Assembly: GCA_034509925.1 (NCBI GenBank)
Contig: CM067532.1
Span: 10,355,180-10,419,179 of the forward strand
DNA from: Hirudinaria manillensis
Taxonomy: Eukaryota > Annelida > Clitellata > Hirudinida > Hirudinidae
Direction of reading: 5' to 3'
DNA length: 64,000 nt
Position numbers and translations under genes: made by a program
The notes under the pieces: model-generated
What the model saw: only the letters and a program-made list of their open reading frames with translations
Database searches by the model: none
Told to the model about the DNA's origin: nothing
Shown here: piece after piece, positions 1 to 12,500 of the stretch
How the letters are laid out: every line of letters begins with the position of its first letter
How positions within the stretch are numbered: the stretch's first letter is position 1

Positions 1-3000
1 CCTTTGCCTCTGACTCTCGACACGATCCCCCCCTCGCTCGATTCTCGCGTGCGACTCGAACTCCGACTTTTCTTCGTTCGCTCGGAACAGACTCGGTCGG
101 TCGTTGTCGATGAAAAGTCGAGTTGAGGCACGAAATTTCTTTTCCGTTTCAGGATCGAAGAACGTCTCGCTTCTCTGAGTCTTCAATTCGTCGGGGATGG
201 CGACCAGGACGTCGGGTTCCGCCTTGGGTCTGACGACGTACGGGCGGGAAGGACCTCGGGTGGAATCCGATCTCCTCTCTTCCGAAGATCGATTTCCGAA
301 GGCGAAGGTCGATTCGTCCTCCGAAAAGGCCGACCTCTCTCTGCCCCCGTAGAAAGTTCGCGGCCCGATTTTTTTGATTCTCTGGGGAGACCGACTCCCG
401 GAGTGCATCTCCCTTCTCAGAGATTCCAGGTATCGAATGAAGTCCAAATCTATGTGGAAGCCATAAGGACAGCAGAGACACTTCTGCTGATAGCAGGCTT
501 CGTGCTGCGAAGACGAGTCCTCTCTCGTCGCTCTATGCTTTCCTTCTGCCATCAAGTCACGGTTGCCATGGAGATCTGAGTGGAGGAATTGTTTAAAAAA
601 ATGTAGAAAAGAGTTTTTAAAAAGAGTAATTTCTCAAATAACCACTTAATTGAGAATAATTCATTACAGCAGAAGCTTTCTCAGAATGGAAGCAATTTTA
701 CAGAATATTTCAACAATTTATTAAGCACTTATTACAATTCTGATGATGTTGACGACAGAAATGTCACAAATCAATTTTGCTGTTTTCAATTTATATAAAA
801 ATATCTAAAAAAATGATTTCAGAGCTTTCAATAAAAAAAAATCAGAGCAAGAAGCAGAAGCATCTACAAATGCACTCACATTGGGTGCTAAGTTCTCATC
901 ATTGTGGATATGAAACCAGGAAGATGATGATATCATCATCGTCGTCATCATCATCAGGATGGCGTGCAAAACGTGGGGAATATTTACATTTGATGCCAAT
1001 ATTAAGTGCCCAAAGATTCACTTGTGAAAGCAACTACAAGTCATTATGAGATAAATTCAGTGACTGCCTATTAAGCATAAACAATATGTTCACTGTTGCA
1101 AGGCAGCTTGATAATAATTGCTTTGATGATGCAGTTAGTTCAGGATGGATAATTATCCAGTGGAAACTCATTGTTCACCCTTATTCCTGCACTCTGATAT
1201 TATCTCCTCCACTCCTTTTTCCTGTAATCTATGAATCATGGAAACCAGCAGCAGATGTTTATTTCCACCTTTTCACATCCAAAAATTAGATCATAAGATA
1301 ATCACCAAAGATTGTCTAGAGCCTGAAAGATGTAAATATGTGAGTAACCTTTCATAATATGTTTAACCACTTGAATCCTTGAAGGCTGCAGATCAAGCAG
1401 GGCTAACCATGTGGTTTTGCTTTTATAATGAAGATGTTGATGATGGCACCAGCCATTATATGCTTTTAAAACTTAAAAATTGCCTATGGCAACCTTCAGC
1501 ATAACAAAATAAGGAAAAAATGCATTGCTAAATTAAACAAAACCAACTTGCATTTGAAACAAACTTTAGAAACAAGTGCATCCTTAGTCAAAGCTAACAA
1601 CGATGATGACGATGACGATGATGATGACTATGACGATGATGATGGTGATGACAACTCATGCTTAATTTTGAAGACCTCAATTAAAATGGAGAAATTAGGT
1701 CACCTGGCACACAAGGGTAGTCAAAAAAAGTTCAAATTAACTGACATTTTGTTTCTTTTATTTCAAGACAAAGATCATGATGATGATGGAGATAGCCGTG
1801 GTGGTGATGATGATGATGATGACGACGATAAATGGTGATAAATGGGAATAGGTTGAGGAGATTCACATGCTTTTCCCATGCAAGATCTGCTGAACAGCAG
1901 GTTTCCAATGCAACCCCAGTTGGTTGCCATGGCAATGAAATTCTTAGAAAAGAATGTAAGGCATAAAAATGCGTGAAGTAAGTGGATGGATGGATGGATG
2001 GGTGGACAGATGGAGGGATAAATACATGGATATGTGGATGGATTCTATAAATGATGGTCACCAATTCCAGGATACTTCCATTTGCAAGTCATGAATAAAA
2101 TCATTTTGTTTTTATCCTTAAATAGTGACAGAAGTCATAAACAATTTGCATCCATAGCAACAAAGAAATGAATTGTAAGAATAATATTTCCTGCTTGAAA
2201 TTAGAACTGATGTGTCTCAGTTATTGTGGATGACAACAATGTTTGTATCTTAGCAACTACGAACAGACATTTGTCAACGGAGATTGAATTGTAAAGAAAT
2301 TAATAGAACAATTCAGATATATAATTTGAATTTAAAATAATTGCACAATTTGGATTTTCAACACTCAAATGCTTAAAAAATTCTGAAAAATAACGAACGG
2401 TTGCACCTAAAACCACTCCGGGAGTTTGCCTCCTTGTCGATCGCGACCGAGATTTGAACTCCGAACCTTCGGTTTCATCGGAATATAACGGTTGGAAATC
2501 TCATTAGAATGATTGCAATGCAATAATAATTAGCAACAAGTCAGTGGAAAAGTTACAAGCAACTGGCTCGTTTCCAAGGCTGTGACTTGGAAAGTGAAAT
2601 AATTATCATCATCATCATGTTTCTGCCAGTCAGTGGAAGAAATTCATTGACATGTGAATTAATTAATTAACCAAAACTCTTAATTAAATGAGTGAGTGAA
2701 TGAGTGAGTGAGTGAGTGAGTGAGTGAGTGAGTGAGTGAGTGAGTGAGTGAGTGAGTGAGTGAGTGAGTGAGTGAGTGAGTGAGTGAGTGAGTGAGTGAG
2801 TGAGTGAGTGAGTGAGTGAGTGAGTGAGTGAGTGAGTGAGTGAGTGAGTGAGTGAGTGAGTGAGTGAGTGAGTGAGTGAGTGAGTGAGTGAGTGAGTGAG
2901 TGAGTGAGTGAGTGAGTGAGTGAGTGAGTGAGTGAGTGAGTGAGTGAGTGAGTGAGTGAGTGAGTGAGTGAGTGAGTGAGTGAGTGAGTGAGTGAGTGAG

Positions 3001-3378
3001 TGAGTGAGTGTGTGTGTGTGTGTGTGTGAGTGAGTGAAGTCTATGATTGCAGACAAAAACCTTAAATTGTTTTCTAACCACTTTGACCTAGGTTGAAATT
3101 GCTGTGAAATTGCTACTTAAATTTTGTGTTAGACAATAAATGTCAAATTGCTATCATTACAAAAGCCATCAGCATCATCATCACAACTGCAATCATCATC
3201 ACCACCACATTCATCCAATTCACTTACTTGTATTAACGAAATTCTTACAATGATCTGTCTGTATGTGATGCTGTGGTAGTCTGTAATTGTTGTTGGAATC
3301 ATTTGCATGTCTGGATTGATGATGATGATGATTATATAATCCTTGTTGATGGTTGTAATCCTGATATCTACTCATCAT
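1..3378 (-). CDS. KANK-family protein, N-terminal exons (partial)
   Basis: Two coding exons on the minus strand: 3378-3228 and 575-1, the second open at the window edge. Exon 1 starts at ATG ATG (an in-frame TAG lies just upstream) and ends at a consensus donor (CAA|GTAAGT, phase 1). Exon 2 follows a pyrimidine-rich acceptor (ctccactcag) that restores the frame. Residues 1-50 are His/Asn/Gln-rich. Residues 87-103 read PYGFHIDLDFIRYLESL after a Cys-rich CLCC, which matches the KN motif of KANK proteins (vertebrate KANK1-4, worm VAB-19). In that family the LD-type helix binds the talin rod at focal adhesions or muscle attachments and the C-terminal ankyrin repeats bind other partners. The rest of exon 2 is charged, Ser/Arg-rich linker. 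Ankyrin repeats would lie beyond the left edge. The 2.65 kb intron holds a large TGAG microsatellite. Seen: motif and splice phase. Inferred: family membership and talin binding. Confidence 0.85.
577..3227 (-). other. Intron 1 of the KANK-like gene
   Basis: AT-rich intron with GAT/GAC microsatellites (about 930-955, 1600-1650, 1778-1832), a GGAT tract near 1983-2010 and the large TGAG array. Short ORFs here are Asp-, His- or Ser-rich products of the repeats. No further exon was seen. Confidence 0.6.
2688..3038. repeat. (TGAG)n microsatellite with terminal (TG)n
   Basis: Nearly perfect TGAG tetramers run for about 320 bp, with one early TGAA variant, then about ten TG dinucleotides and two further TGAG units. 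The array lies in intron 1 of the KANK-like gene. It keeps frames open as Leu-Thr-His-Ser polymers, which are not genes. Confidence 0.97.
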
Positions 3379-4481
3379 GGCCAAATACTAAGCGTAACAT
3401 CCTCAGATCTGGAATGAAAATTCAATTCAAGTTACAAAATTAATTGATATTTGGTTCATTTCAAAAAATAATTTATTCAGGCTAAAGAGGACGTAAAGTA
3501 GTGACACGCTAAAACATAAAGCCAGCATTTTATATGTAATTTATACAAATATAAAACTTCAAAAGATGTTGGTGAATCATAAACAACTTGAAGTGAGACT
3601 TCAACCAAATCGGAAGCAGCTAATTAAGCTAATTACCAAAAAAATATTCTTAAAATAAATGGCAAACCCGAGTTCTGCGAAACATTACATTCTCAAACGG
3701 AGGATGGAAATAGATTCATTTTTAATCAAAAACATCCTTTAACATGTTACCAGCTCATCCATTTTTCATTTCTTGAATGAAATGTTTTGCAATATGCATT
3801 CATACATCTGTGGGGGTCCAGGCAGTTTAAATTCATTTTAATTTGGTGACAATTTGAATGTTCATTTATCAAAACATGATATTCGATATATAAGATTTAT
3901 TTAACGAAATTCATTCAAAGGAAAAGATAATGCTGAAGCAGACTACGAATAAATGTAGTCTTGTTAGTAGTTATTTAATAAAAGATAAATCTACATTCAT
4001 TCAACCTCTTTCGCGATCAAACTCTTAAAATGACTAAATTTAAATAGGATACACATGTTCCATGTGTAACATTTAATCTGTGACTTTAAGCAACATCCAA
4101 TAGCAAAATATGTTGTTCAGATATATAAATTATTCAAAAAAAAATATTTTATTCATAAAATAACTCATCTACAACGATAATGGTAAAAATAAATTCAAGT
4201 CGTCAACTCAAAACACAATCCCTAATCACGTACGATGCAAAGAACAACGAACTAAAAATGTCCAAATATCGGACGCCTTGGGGTATAAACCCATACAAAC
4301 CTCTTTCAACAATCTCACGATGAGAAATCTGCGATTTAAAATCCGAAAGGAAACCAAACAATTGAAGATTGTTCAGGCGAAATTTTAATAGAATTATTTC
4401 TGTCCGAAAATCAAACAAAGCGGGGCACTACTATCGAAACGACTCGAGCTTAAAGTCAACGAAGGCCAAGTCGACATGGAG
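3379..4481. other. Intergenic region upstream of the KANK-like gene
   Basis: About 1.1 kb of AT-rich sequence between the KANK-like start and the 3' end of the next minus-strand gene. It must contain the KANK promoter and any 5' UTR, but I see no clear TATA box or repeat. Confidence 0.4.
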
Positions 4482-6641
4482 TTAAAACGTTTTGTTATAT
4501 TCACTGAAGACATCTGGCAGTACTAAGATCTTTTCTTTGGGATGCGCAACAGCAGCGCGCACATCTGCAAACACTCGTCTTGGAAAAAGAATGGACCAGC
4601 AGCCAAGCTGTTTCTTACCCACTTCCTCACCTAGGAAGAAAACACTGGAAGTCGAAACCATCGGTTAAAAAAAAGCTGGAATGAATAAGGGAAATAACAT
4701 AATCAGAGGCTCTTTCTGAATGATCGTTTACGAGCGACATTTTAATAATAAGTCGACTTCATTAGTGAACTAATCAACGAAATTTGAACGAATTCTGACT
4801 CATTAAAAAGCATTTTGTCTGCTCTTATTAAATGTCAACTATTTTTTCTTACAAATTTGTTGATATAATATACCGTACGAATCATTTTTATTACTCCGTA
4901 CAAACTATTTTTACTATTTACGTTCTCATTATTCTGAAAAATTCTGTCGGTTGACTCGGCCGACACTGACACAAGCAATTCCAGTGACCAGAATTCATGG
5001 GCACAATTCTAGTGAGACTCGTGCTATTCGAGAGGGAAGTGCACAAGGCGCTTCCGGGGCACATTCGAGACTGAGAATTGTTCTCGTAGAACTGAACCAA
5101 CTGTACGATTTCAACTGGTGGAGGTCGAACCAGTGCAGGGTGGTTGTGGATAATTTGTGCCAAAAGGCGAAGGTCGTAAGGATCGAAGTCAAACGATCTT
5201 TCTAAGATCCTAGAAAATCTCTTGGACTGTAAATCAAAGTAATTTCAATTTCACGGTTCGTTTTCGAATTAATAAGAAAAGTTGTTCTTATGCAATAATT
5301 CCAACTGTGACTAATTCTGAAACCTTCTTCCTAGGAACATTTCCTTTTTTTATAATTTACCCAAATTATATTGAAATTACATTAATTACATTCAATTTTA
5401 TGCCTTACTTTATTAAAAAATTAAGGAAAAAATTTCGACCAACGTTACTATGGCTTGATCTGGAACCACGACTCCATCTCCTTCCTGCTTTGTCAGAGAA
5501 TGAGTGCGATTCGGTATCGGATAATTCGTCGCTTTCGTCGCTTCGATGATAGTGCTTCCTATAAAATTCATATTTCTTTAATTTTTATTCGTTAATTAAC
5601 AATACAATCGATGTAATAGTGGAATAACAAGAAATTCTGAAAATCATGCCATTTCACGGGACTTTACCTCTCCCTACGCCTTTCTTCGTACGCGCGAAGT
5701 TCGTTGTGTCTCTTTGAACGACCTTCATCTCTGGCACGAGGTGATTTCCTTCTGCAAACAAAATGTCCACTTTAAACATACCTAACAATCTATGTAGTTC
5801 AAAATATCAACGTGGGACTTTACCCGTTTGGTCGGAGTTCTGTTTTTGACTCTGTTTGAGAAAAGAAATTATTATAATCTTTCTGGACTTGCTTTGGTGG
5901 GCTTTCGTAGTTTTGCTTTGGGGAACTTTCATAGTTTTTCTGAGGCGAGGATGGACTGCTTTGAGAGGCTGACGAGTGGCCTTGAGGGGCAGCCTTGGAA
6001 TCAAAGCCGTCTTCGTTCAAATCCTGGCTGGATTTCTTGGAGAGAACGTACCTGACCTTTCTTTCAGTGTTCAGGACCGAGTTGTTGGTTCTGTTGGTCA
6101 CATTTCTATTCTGACTAGAATTCAATTCTGATGGAAAACTTGTGATTGTTTGAATCTTTTTATTTTCCAGATAAACTGTTTCGATGCGCCTCTCAACGTC
6201 ATTGTCACGGGGTTTTCGTGGAATGAACTTCGTTTTGATGGCATCTTTTGGGGAGATCAACGTGGGATATAACGTTACTTCAGAGGACGAATTATCTGAG
6301 AGATTCTTTCCATTTAGCCTCCAATCTCTAATTGTATTCGACAACTGTTCCTTTTTCTCTGTTACTGGGTTTGGTGACAGCAAAGCTATGTCGCTCTCTT
6401 GAACTTTGTTTAAATTCTTCGAAATCTCAAATCTCCCAGTCAAAACAGTCGCGGTTCTTGGCCTTTTCCGCGTAGCATGGCTGGCGGTTTGCAGGTCGCG
6501 ATGGATAAGGTCGACAGAAGAAGCGACATATTTGTCCATGAGGTACGGAGTTGACGCGCTATCCGTAAGCTTTTTCAGATCTTTGTCTCGTATCTGGCAC
6601 CTTTCATTAGCCCAACATTTAGTATTCGATCCTTTTGTCAT
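4482..6641 (-). CDS. Uncharacterised five-exon protein, about 500 aa
   Basis: Minus-strand exons: 6641-5824, 5751-5668, 5558-5409, about 5218-4922, and 4644-4482 ending in TAA. Phases agree throughout and the model totals 1512 nt (503 aa). The weak point is the start of exon 4: a better acceptor at 5226 gives the other phase. The first 270 residues are polar and Ser/Asn/Lys-rich with a short Tyr-Glu-Ser-Pro-Lys-type repeat near the end. The two middle exons are Arg/Ser/Glu-rich (residues such as EERRRERKHYHRSDESD). The last two exons look more ordered, for example DPYDLRLLAQIIHNHPALVR and ILVLPDVFSEYN. An in-frame stop precedes the chosen ATG in continuous sequence, so ATG 6641 is the simplest start, although a 5' exon cannot be excluded. 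I do not recognise a family. The Arg/Ser stretch could suggest a nuclear or RNA-linked protein, but that is only a composition argument. Confidence 0.65.
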
Positions 6642-7336
6642 TACCGATTGACGAGGAAAGAAGCAAACAGTGGTTTAGCGAGTCGTGGCACGACCTGTTG
6701 GACCAAAGCTAGCTCGAAGAATTTATCGTGGGAAGTCGATTCAATGTTGAAATTTAAATTTGTGCTATTTTTTTCACATTTTCCATAAGTTTTAAATGAA
6801 GGTTTGTTATGCACATGTTCGTGTTTTTTAAGTTTATGTTTTCATGCATATTGATGCAAGAGTGACGCTCTAACAAATCTTTTTAGTTGCGGGGAAAATT
6901 ATTAAAATCAACATTTTCCCAACAACTGACTGAGTTTAATATAAATTTGACAATTTCGCTACAATAACTAAATTATTCAATTAGGTTGGTGTCATTCGTA
7001 ACATTACTTGACGTTATTTAATTTCGTCGGGTATGAGATTACATTTTATAAAATATTATAAAACTAAATTGTGGTTTAAAAATCCTGATTTTAAAAATTC
7101 CAACATCCCTCCCTAGTTTACCTTTACATAATTTTATTCTTACCTGTAAGAACCATAAACAAACTCGTTCCGAGCTCCGATAAAAACATAAGCAGCAAAG
7201 ATTGAACTACTTTCGAACCTATTTTGACATTTTACAAATTTGATTGGATTTTTATACATTTGTCGAGGTATAACATGTGCAGTTGTTAGAAAGCTCACTG
7301 CATTTAATTTTCATTTAATCAAACTATTTTCAGAAA
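6642..7336. promoter_or_regulatory. Divergent intergenic region, possible shared promoter
   Basis: About 700 bp separate the start of the minus-strand unknown gene from the ATG of the plus-strand claudin-like gene. The sequence directly before ATG 7337 is a good acceptor (ctattttcag at 7333), so the claudin-like gene has an upstream non-coding exon within or beyond this interval. No TATA box was identified. A shared promoter is inferred from geometry only. Confidence 0.35.
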
Positions 7337-8714
7337 ATGGTTTACAGCCTGAACAGAGGCCACAGACCTGTGGCCTGGTTCCTGCTCATGACATTCTTCA
7401 TTGGCTACGTACTTTACATGGTTTCGTACGTAGGCAACGACTGGTACGTCGTCCCGGTGGAGCCGTTCAACTATCCTCCGGACAATCAAAGCGCCCCGGT
7501 CAAGATGGGTCTTTTCTGGATGTGCGTCTACACCCACTGCAAATACGACCTGAAAGTTGACTATATGGTTGTCAAGTATTTACCTTTCAAAGGTAATAAA
7601 TTGAGTTTATTGTCATGAAAATGATCTTACTTATGGAAAAGGAATCGACCGAAATTCAAACGGCCGGCATCGCGATTCCACGTACCGTCGTCTAAAATAT
7701 TACCTTCAGGTGTAAATGTAAATGGCTTATTATCACAACGTCCTCTTTCACATTCATCATCATCATAAATGCAAGCATCAAGAAAGAAAAACAAATATGA
7801 TTTTATTGAATTTCTTAATTTTTCTTTAACAACTTCTGCAGACATCCAATATTCCTACCAGAACTACAGGTCGATGGTGGCCGGGATCATAACGGTCGGA
7901 ATGATTTTGCTCTGTTTGGCCTTCGGGACGTACCTGATCTTCATGAGCGGGTTCCACTTCTCCCATCACGTCGGCTTTGCTAGCGGAGGATTCCACATCC
8001 TCTCCAGTAAGCCGCTAAATATTTTCTGTAAAATAATTATCTAATAATAATTATTTAACTATTTAATGAACAAACAAGTTTTTTTTATTACTTCATTGTG
8101 CAGCATCATGAGGTTATTTCAAAATTTGTGTATCCTACAAAATATAATAATGGGATCATTTTGCACCTATTGATGCATAAATAAATGGATTAGTTTTTTA
8201 ATAAGGAATCTTATTAAAAACAAGATTTGAATGGAAAAATGATTCATTAGAGTGAAATTCAATAAAACAACTGAAAAGGCCACCCTCCAAGAAGTGTGTT
8301 CTTCTGCAAACAATAAAGAACAAAAACATCAGATTACATATTTGCTTACAGATGCCTTTTTAATTAAATTTTTTTGCCTTTGCTAAATTGAATTTATCTA
8401 AACTTATTTTTCACTAGTTGGCTGCTAGCTACTAATTTAATGCTTTGGAATATCACCAGAACTTATATATTTTGTACAATGTGATTTTGACAGGTATTTT
8501 GACCCTCATTGGCCTTGGAATATTTGGAACTCATTTCAGAGGCTCCACTTACAACAATCCCTTTGGATGGTCATTTTGGCTCATGTTGGCTTCTGTCATC
8601 TTGATAATTATCAATGGAGTTTCTGTCCTGATTCTGACAGTAATCATAGAGACTGACAAAAAGTCACAAAAAAGCAACTCTGACTTTAACAAGCCACTGA
8701 TGGCAAATGCCTAA
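7337..8714 (+). CDS. Claudin/PMP22-like four-transmembrane protein
   Basis: Three coding exons: 7337-7592, 7842-8006 and 8494-8714. Together they give 642 nt, or 213 aa, with matched phases at both introns (each phase 1) and consensus GT-AG sites. The topology is that of the PMP22/EMP/claudin superfamily. TM1 is at about residues 12-31. A long first extracellular loop carries a Trp (NDW) and the signature-like GLFWMCVYTHC, comparable to the W-GLW-C-C motif. TM2 (GIITVGMILLCLAFGTYLIF) and TM3 (ILTLIGLGIFG) flank a short cytoplasmic side. TM4 (WLMLASVILIIINGVSVLIL) is followed by a short polar tail. Family members form paracellular barriers or septate/tight-junction-like contacts, or act as channel accessory subunits. 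The exact subfamily (claudin, LHFPL, clarin, PMP22) cannot be decided by eye. The start is the first ATG after a 5' UTR acceptor. Confidence 0.8.
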
Positions 8715-8872
8715 TTTTCCAGATTAACTTTCATAAAGACTTGTTATTTTTGCATCCTCCTGAGATAGAATACTGTTGAAAAGTTTGTGTTGTTACGATT
8801 TTTTTTGACGCATCAATATGTAAGTGTAAGATTGCTATGTTATGAAAGAAGTGAGAATCTAAAAACATTTAG

Positions 8873-9199
8873 TTCTGTTCAAAATCAAGCGGACGCAATC
8901 CTGCGGCTTTATTGAATCGTACCAGATCTTTTAATGTTTCCTTTGAAGGCCGCTCTAAGCCAGAAGTTAATTCTTCTTTACGTCATTCTTTGAAACTTCC
9001 AGCTATCTGGAAATGGGGAAAGTCGTCTAAAGATGACAATATATCACACTTATTCGAAAAGATCAAAGCATTTCGTAAGCGACTAAGTGCCAGCGCATCC
9101 ACGGAACTAGCGACAGACGCTACGTCTAGTAACTTTGAGCGAAAATTTGACAACAACAAAAGACAAATTATCTCGAAAAAATCATGTTCATTAATTTAG
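8873..9199 (+). CDS. Possible orphan exon or ORF, Lys/Ser-rich
   Basis: An open frame of about 108 codons follows TAG 8870-8872 and ends at TAA near 9199, with no ATG at its start. Its composition is mixed and protein-like (for example KLPAIWKWGKSSKDDN and LFEKIKAFRKRLSA) rather than repeat-derived. It lies 160 bp after the claudin-like stop codon, on the same strand. It could be an alternative terminal exon, a pseudogene fragment, part of the 3' UTR or chance. No family is recognised. Confidence 0.3.
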   Translation, partial: FCSKSSGRNPAALLNRTRSFNVSFEGRSKPEVNSSLRHSLKLPAIWKWGKSSKDDNISHLFEKIKAFRKRLSASASTELATDATSSNFERKFDNNKRQIISKKSCSLI

Positions 9200-9549
9200 A
9201 AATAGAATTTTATACCTCTGAATTTTGTTTTTGATCATCCCTAAGCAGGGAAATTCGATAATACATATCATGACTTTACGCATTATTAATGCCTGAGATA
9301 GTTTTTAATTTAAGAGCACGGACTCATTTCGATAAATTAAATACAGCGCTACATAAGTTTCAACATCTGAAGCTACACGCATTGAAATTGAAGATTAGAA
9401 TTAAGTCCACGAAATGCAAGAAAAGAAGACCACATACAACGAAGCCTTGAATATAGGCAGTATAATCTTAAAATGACAGCCAAAGAGTAAAATAGCCTAT
9501 CACGCACTGTCAATCCCCACCAGATTTCTCTGCCTGAAAATAATTTAAA

Positions 9550-12500
9550 CTATTGGAGCCACTTAAAGAGTTCTTCTCGACGCTGAGGATCAAAGAGCTC
9601 TGGAAAAATAGAAACTCTGACAGTCGTCTGTTCTTGTAAAAGTCCTTCATAGCTTTTAGGTCTTCTCCTGATTATCTCGATTTCAGGCGAACATATCTTT
9701 CTGGTACCAAGCGGTTGAACAGGTCGGCAATTCTTTTGGATTTGTCCATCGTATTCATCGTCGGGTCTCACATCATTCTCGCAGTACGAGCGCAAACTTC
9801 TGAAAAGATTGAGCTGCGAGAAAAAAAAGGATAAAATTCAAACAGTTTGGCAGATCGATATTACAAACTAAATGATTTCCCTAACAAAATCTTTTAATGA
9901 CGATCAATGGGAACTATTATATTTTTATTTATTTCCAAAAGAACAAAGGCTGCACTAAGATGGAAACTATTAATAGTTATCAATTATTAAAACCTTAACT
10001 GGCACTAATTACGTAGAGAATTTATGTCCACTAAGAATAATTGCCTAAATCAAGCATGAATGGCAACTGATTGGAATGACTAAAAATGTGATTTATGTGA
10101 TTCAGGCGTTTTGTTGCATTTTGTTTTTCGTGGTTTTTCGTTAATTTCAGGCAAACAAAGAAAAACTAGAAAATATATCACGTAAAAACAAGCAATTACG
10201 AATTCGTGACGCCCCTATTTGATTGCGTCTTTAGATTTTCGGGCAGCATCTTGGCGTAACAGATGGCCTTGAAGAGCTAAGGTACACTTAATTAGATATC
10301 CCCAGCCTGACGTATGGGGAAAACTTCCAGCACACTCCTTTAAAAGATGACTACCAAACCTTTGAGGCGCGAAAATAAACGACCAGGAGACATGAATCAT
10401 ACGTCATCCCAAGAATTGGATATCTGTTTCTATGGATACGATTGAGGGGCACTTTAGAAATTAGTTTTTGTGTTTTCAATCTTTCAAGCTTCGAAGGGAG
10501 CGAAAACCACATCAGTTTGGAACTCAATATTTATCTTATTGAGGAATAATCATTTTTATGGGAGAAACTGTGAAAGACTCCAGAATGGTTTATGTAACGC
10601 CTATTGCAAAGAAATGAAGTAATTTCAGAATGCAGAGCTACTCCTTTTGACCTTAGCAGAACTTCAATTCGTTGAAGAAGTCCGCGTAATTTCCGCTATA
10701 AATAGCTCCAAAGGGGGTCCAAAAGCACACAACAGAGATAGGAAAAGGAGCAAAAATATTCTAATCTGGGAAAACGGGCGAAAATTTACTGCAGGGCGAA
10801 GAAAAGGCAACAAGATGGAACACGGGAAGCGTCTGACCACAGAACTAAAAAACAAAGCAACGAACGAGAGCCAACAAAGCGCATCAAAATCATTAAATCA
10901 GAACATAAAACAAAAGGTCTGAAAACCAGATGTTTATGTGGTCACGACTTTCTATTAATTTAATTTTTTGTTTATAAATTTCTTAAATTTATGAAAAAAA
11001 CTAAACAAAGTAAATTAAAGTATATTGAGAATATCTTTTATCATGATCCTAGCAAACTAGTCATAAATCGATGCGAGGATAGAATTAGTTTCTTTACTTT
11101 CTAATTTATTACAATTTATTACATAATTTACTGCATAATTTATGAAAAAAGATTTCCTAATAAATTCCTGATAGAGCCGTTTGTTGAAACATGTAATTGT
11201 GTCTTTTGAGATTTAATCTTGGAATTCATGTCCAAGACCAACGAATTAAATTTTTTACTCGGTCTTCTAGTCATAAATATCCAATAGGGTCTTTCCACTC
11301 CTCCCACTTTAACCCGCTACCCTGGATGGAATGCGAACTCAGGGCTCTTGGAGTGAGGCAGGATTTCTAGCGCCTGGGAGATTTATTGAGAGTTTTCTTG
11401 AGGTTGTTTGCGCTTATTTCTTCCTAGATTTCGACTTACAATAATAGAAAGAAATTCATTGAAACGAGCGTACAGTCATTTGGAAGAAGTAGATGGAGAA
11501 TTATAAGGGCAGAGATGGATTGTTGGAGATTAATCGATCTCATTTTCAGAAAATAAATTCATCCACTGGTCCAGAGGTACCGTATTCGAAACCAGACGAA
11601 GGCACGAGAAACTAATTTCTTTAAGTCTTTCAGATGAGATTCTAATGGAGAAGTTCGAAAGTAACTGATGAAATTTATGAGGATTGAATTGCGGAAGACA
11701 AAAACATTTGAAGAATGGATAGGTGAGTGAATGAAGAAGTGAATGAATGGATAGATAAGTGGATGGATACATGGATAGATACATGGATGGATACATGGAT
11801 GGATACATGGATGGTGATGGACAGAGGAACATCCTGTCTACCTGATGGTCCTGAATAATGAAAGAAGAGTCTGCATAATGGACGCATTGTATGCTTCGGG
11901 TGCTTCGTTCTCATCATCATCACAGCATCGTCTCCGTTGTCATCATCATCGTCATCATCATCATCATCATCATCACCACCATTGTCATCGTCGTCATCAT
12001 CAACATCAGCATTCTAGCATCCATAGTCGCCATTTCGGTATGATCATTCTCGCCAAGAGCGTCAGCACCATTAGCGTCATCGCGTGCGCCAAAGAGCGGA
12101 GTCAAGGAGCGTCTGCATGTACATCTCCGTATGACGACCGTGGCGTCCAATTAAGCTCAGAAAAGAGCACGTGGTTCATACCGGTTGCTCTTTATTATCG
12201 TCATCGCGTGCCGACTGTTGCCCTGCACTCAATTCCGACGCATGCGCAGAGCAATTCCCAAGAAATTAAAAATAAATTAAAAAACGAATAATTTCTTTAG
12301 CTTTGACTTTGGTGACGTTTTGGAAGTCTGAATTATTGAAATTTTTTCTATCCGCTATTTTTATTGACTTTTGATTTGCATTCCAGGGATGCTTTGTGAC
12401 GGCACCTCATTGGAAATGGAAAACTTAATTGAAAATGATTAGGATCGACAAATATAAATATTTTAACATTTTTTAGAACTTATGATAAAAACGTTTTTTA

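Noticed and set aside
2667..3081. Two overlapping minus-strand frames of about 130 codons reading Leu-Thr-His-Ser
   Set aside because: Entirely produced by the TGAG microsatellite and open in all frames; lies inside the KANK-like intron.
5828..6651. Plus-strand frames opposite the large exon of the unknown gene
   Set aside because: Shadows of the minus-strand coding exon, which has consistent splice phases.
11845..12291. Plus-strand His-rich frame of 148 codons
   Set aside because: ATC microsatellite gives the His tract; located in CARP intron 7 and lacks splice support.
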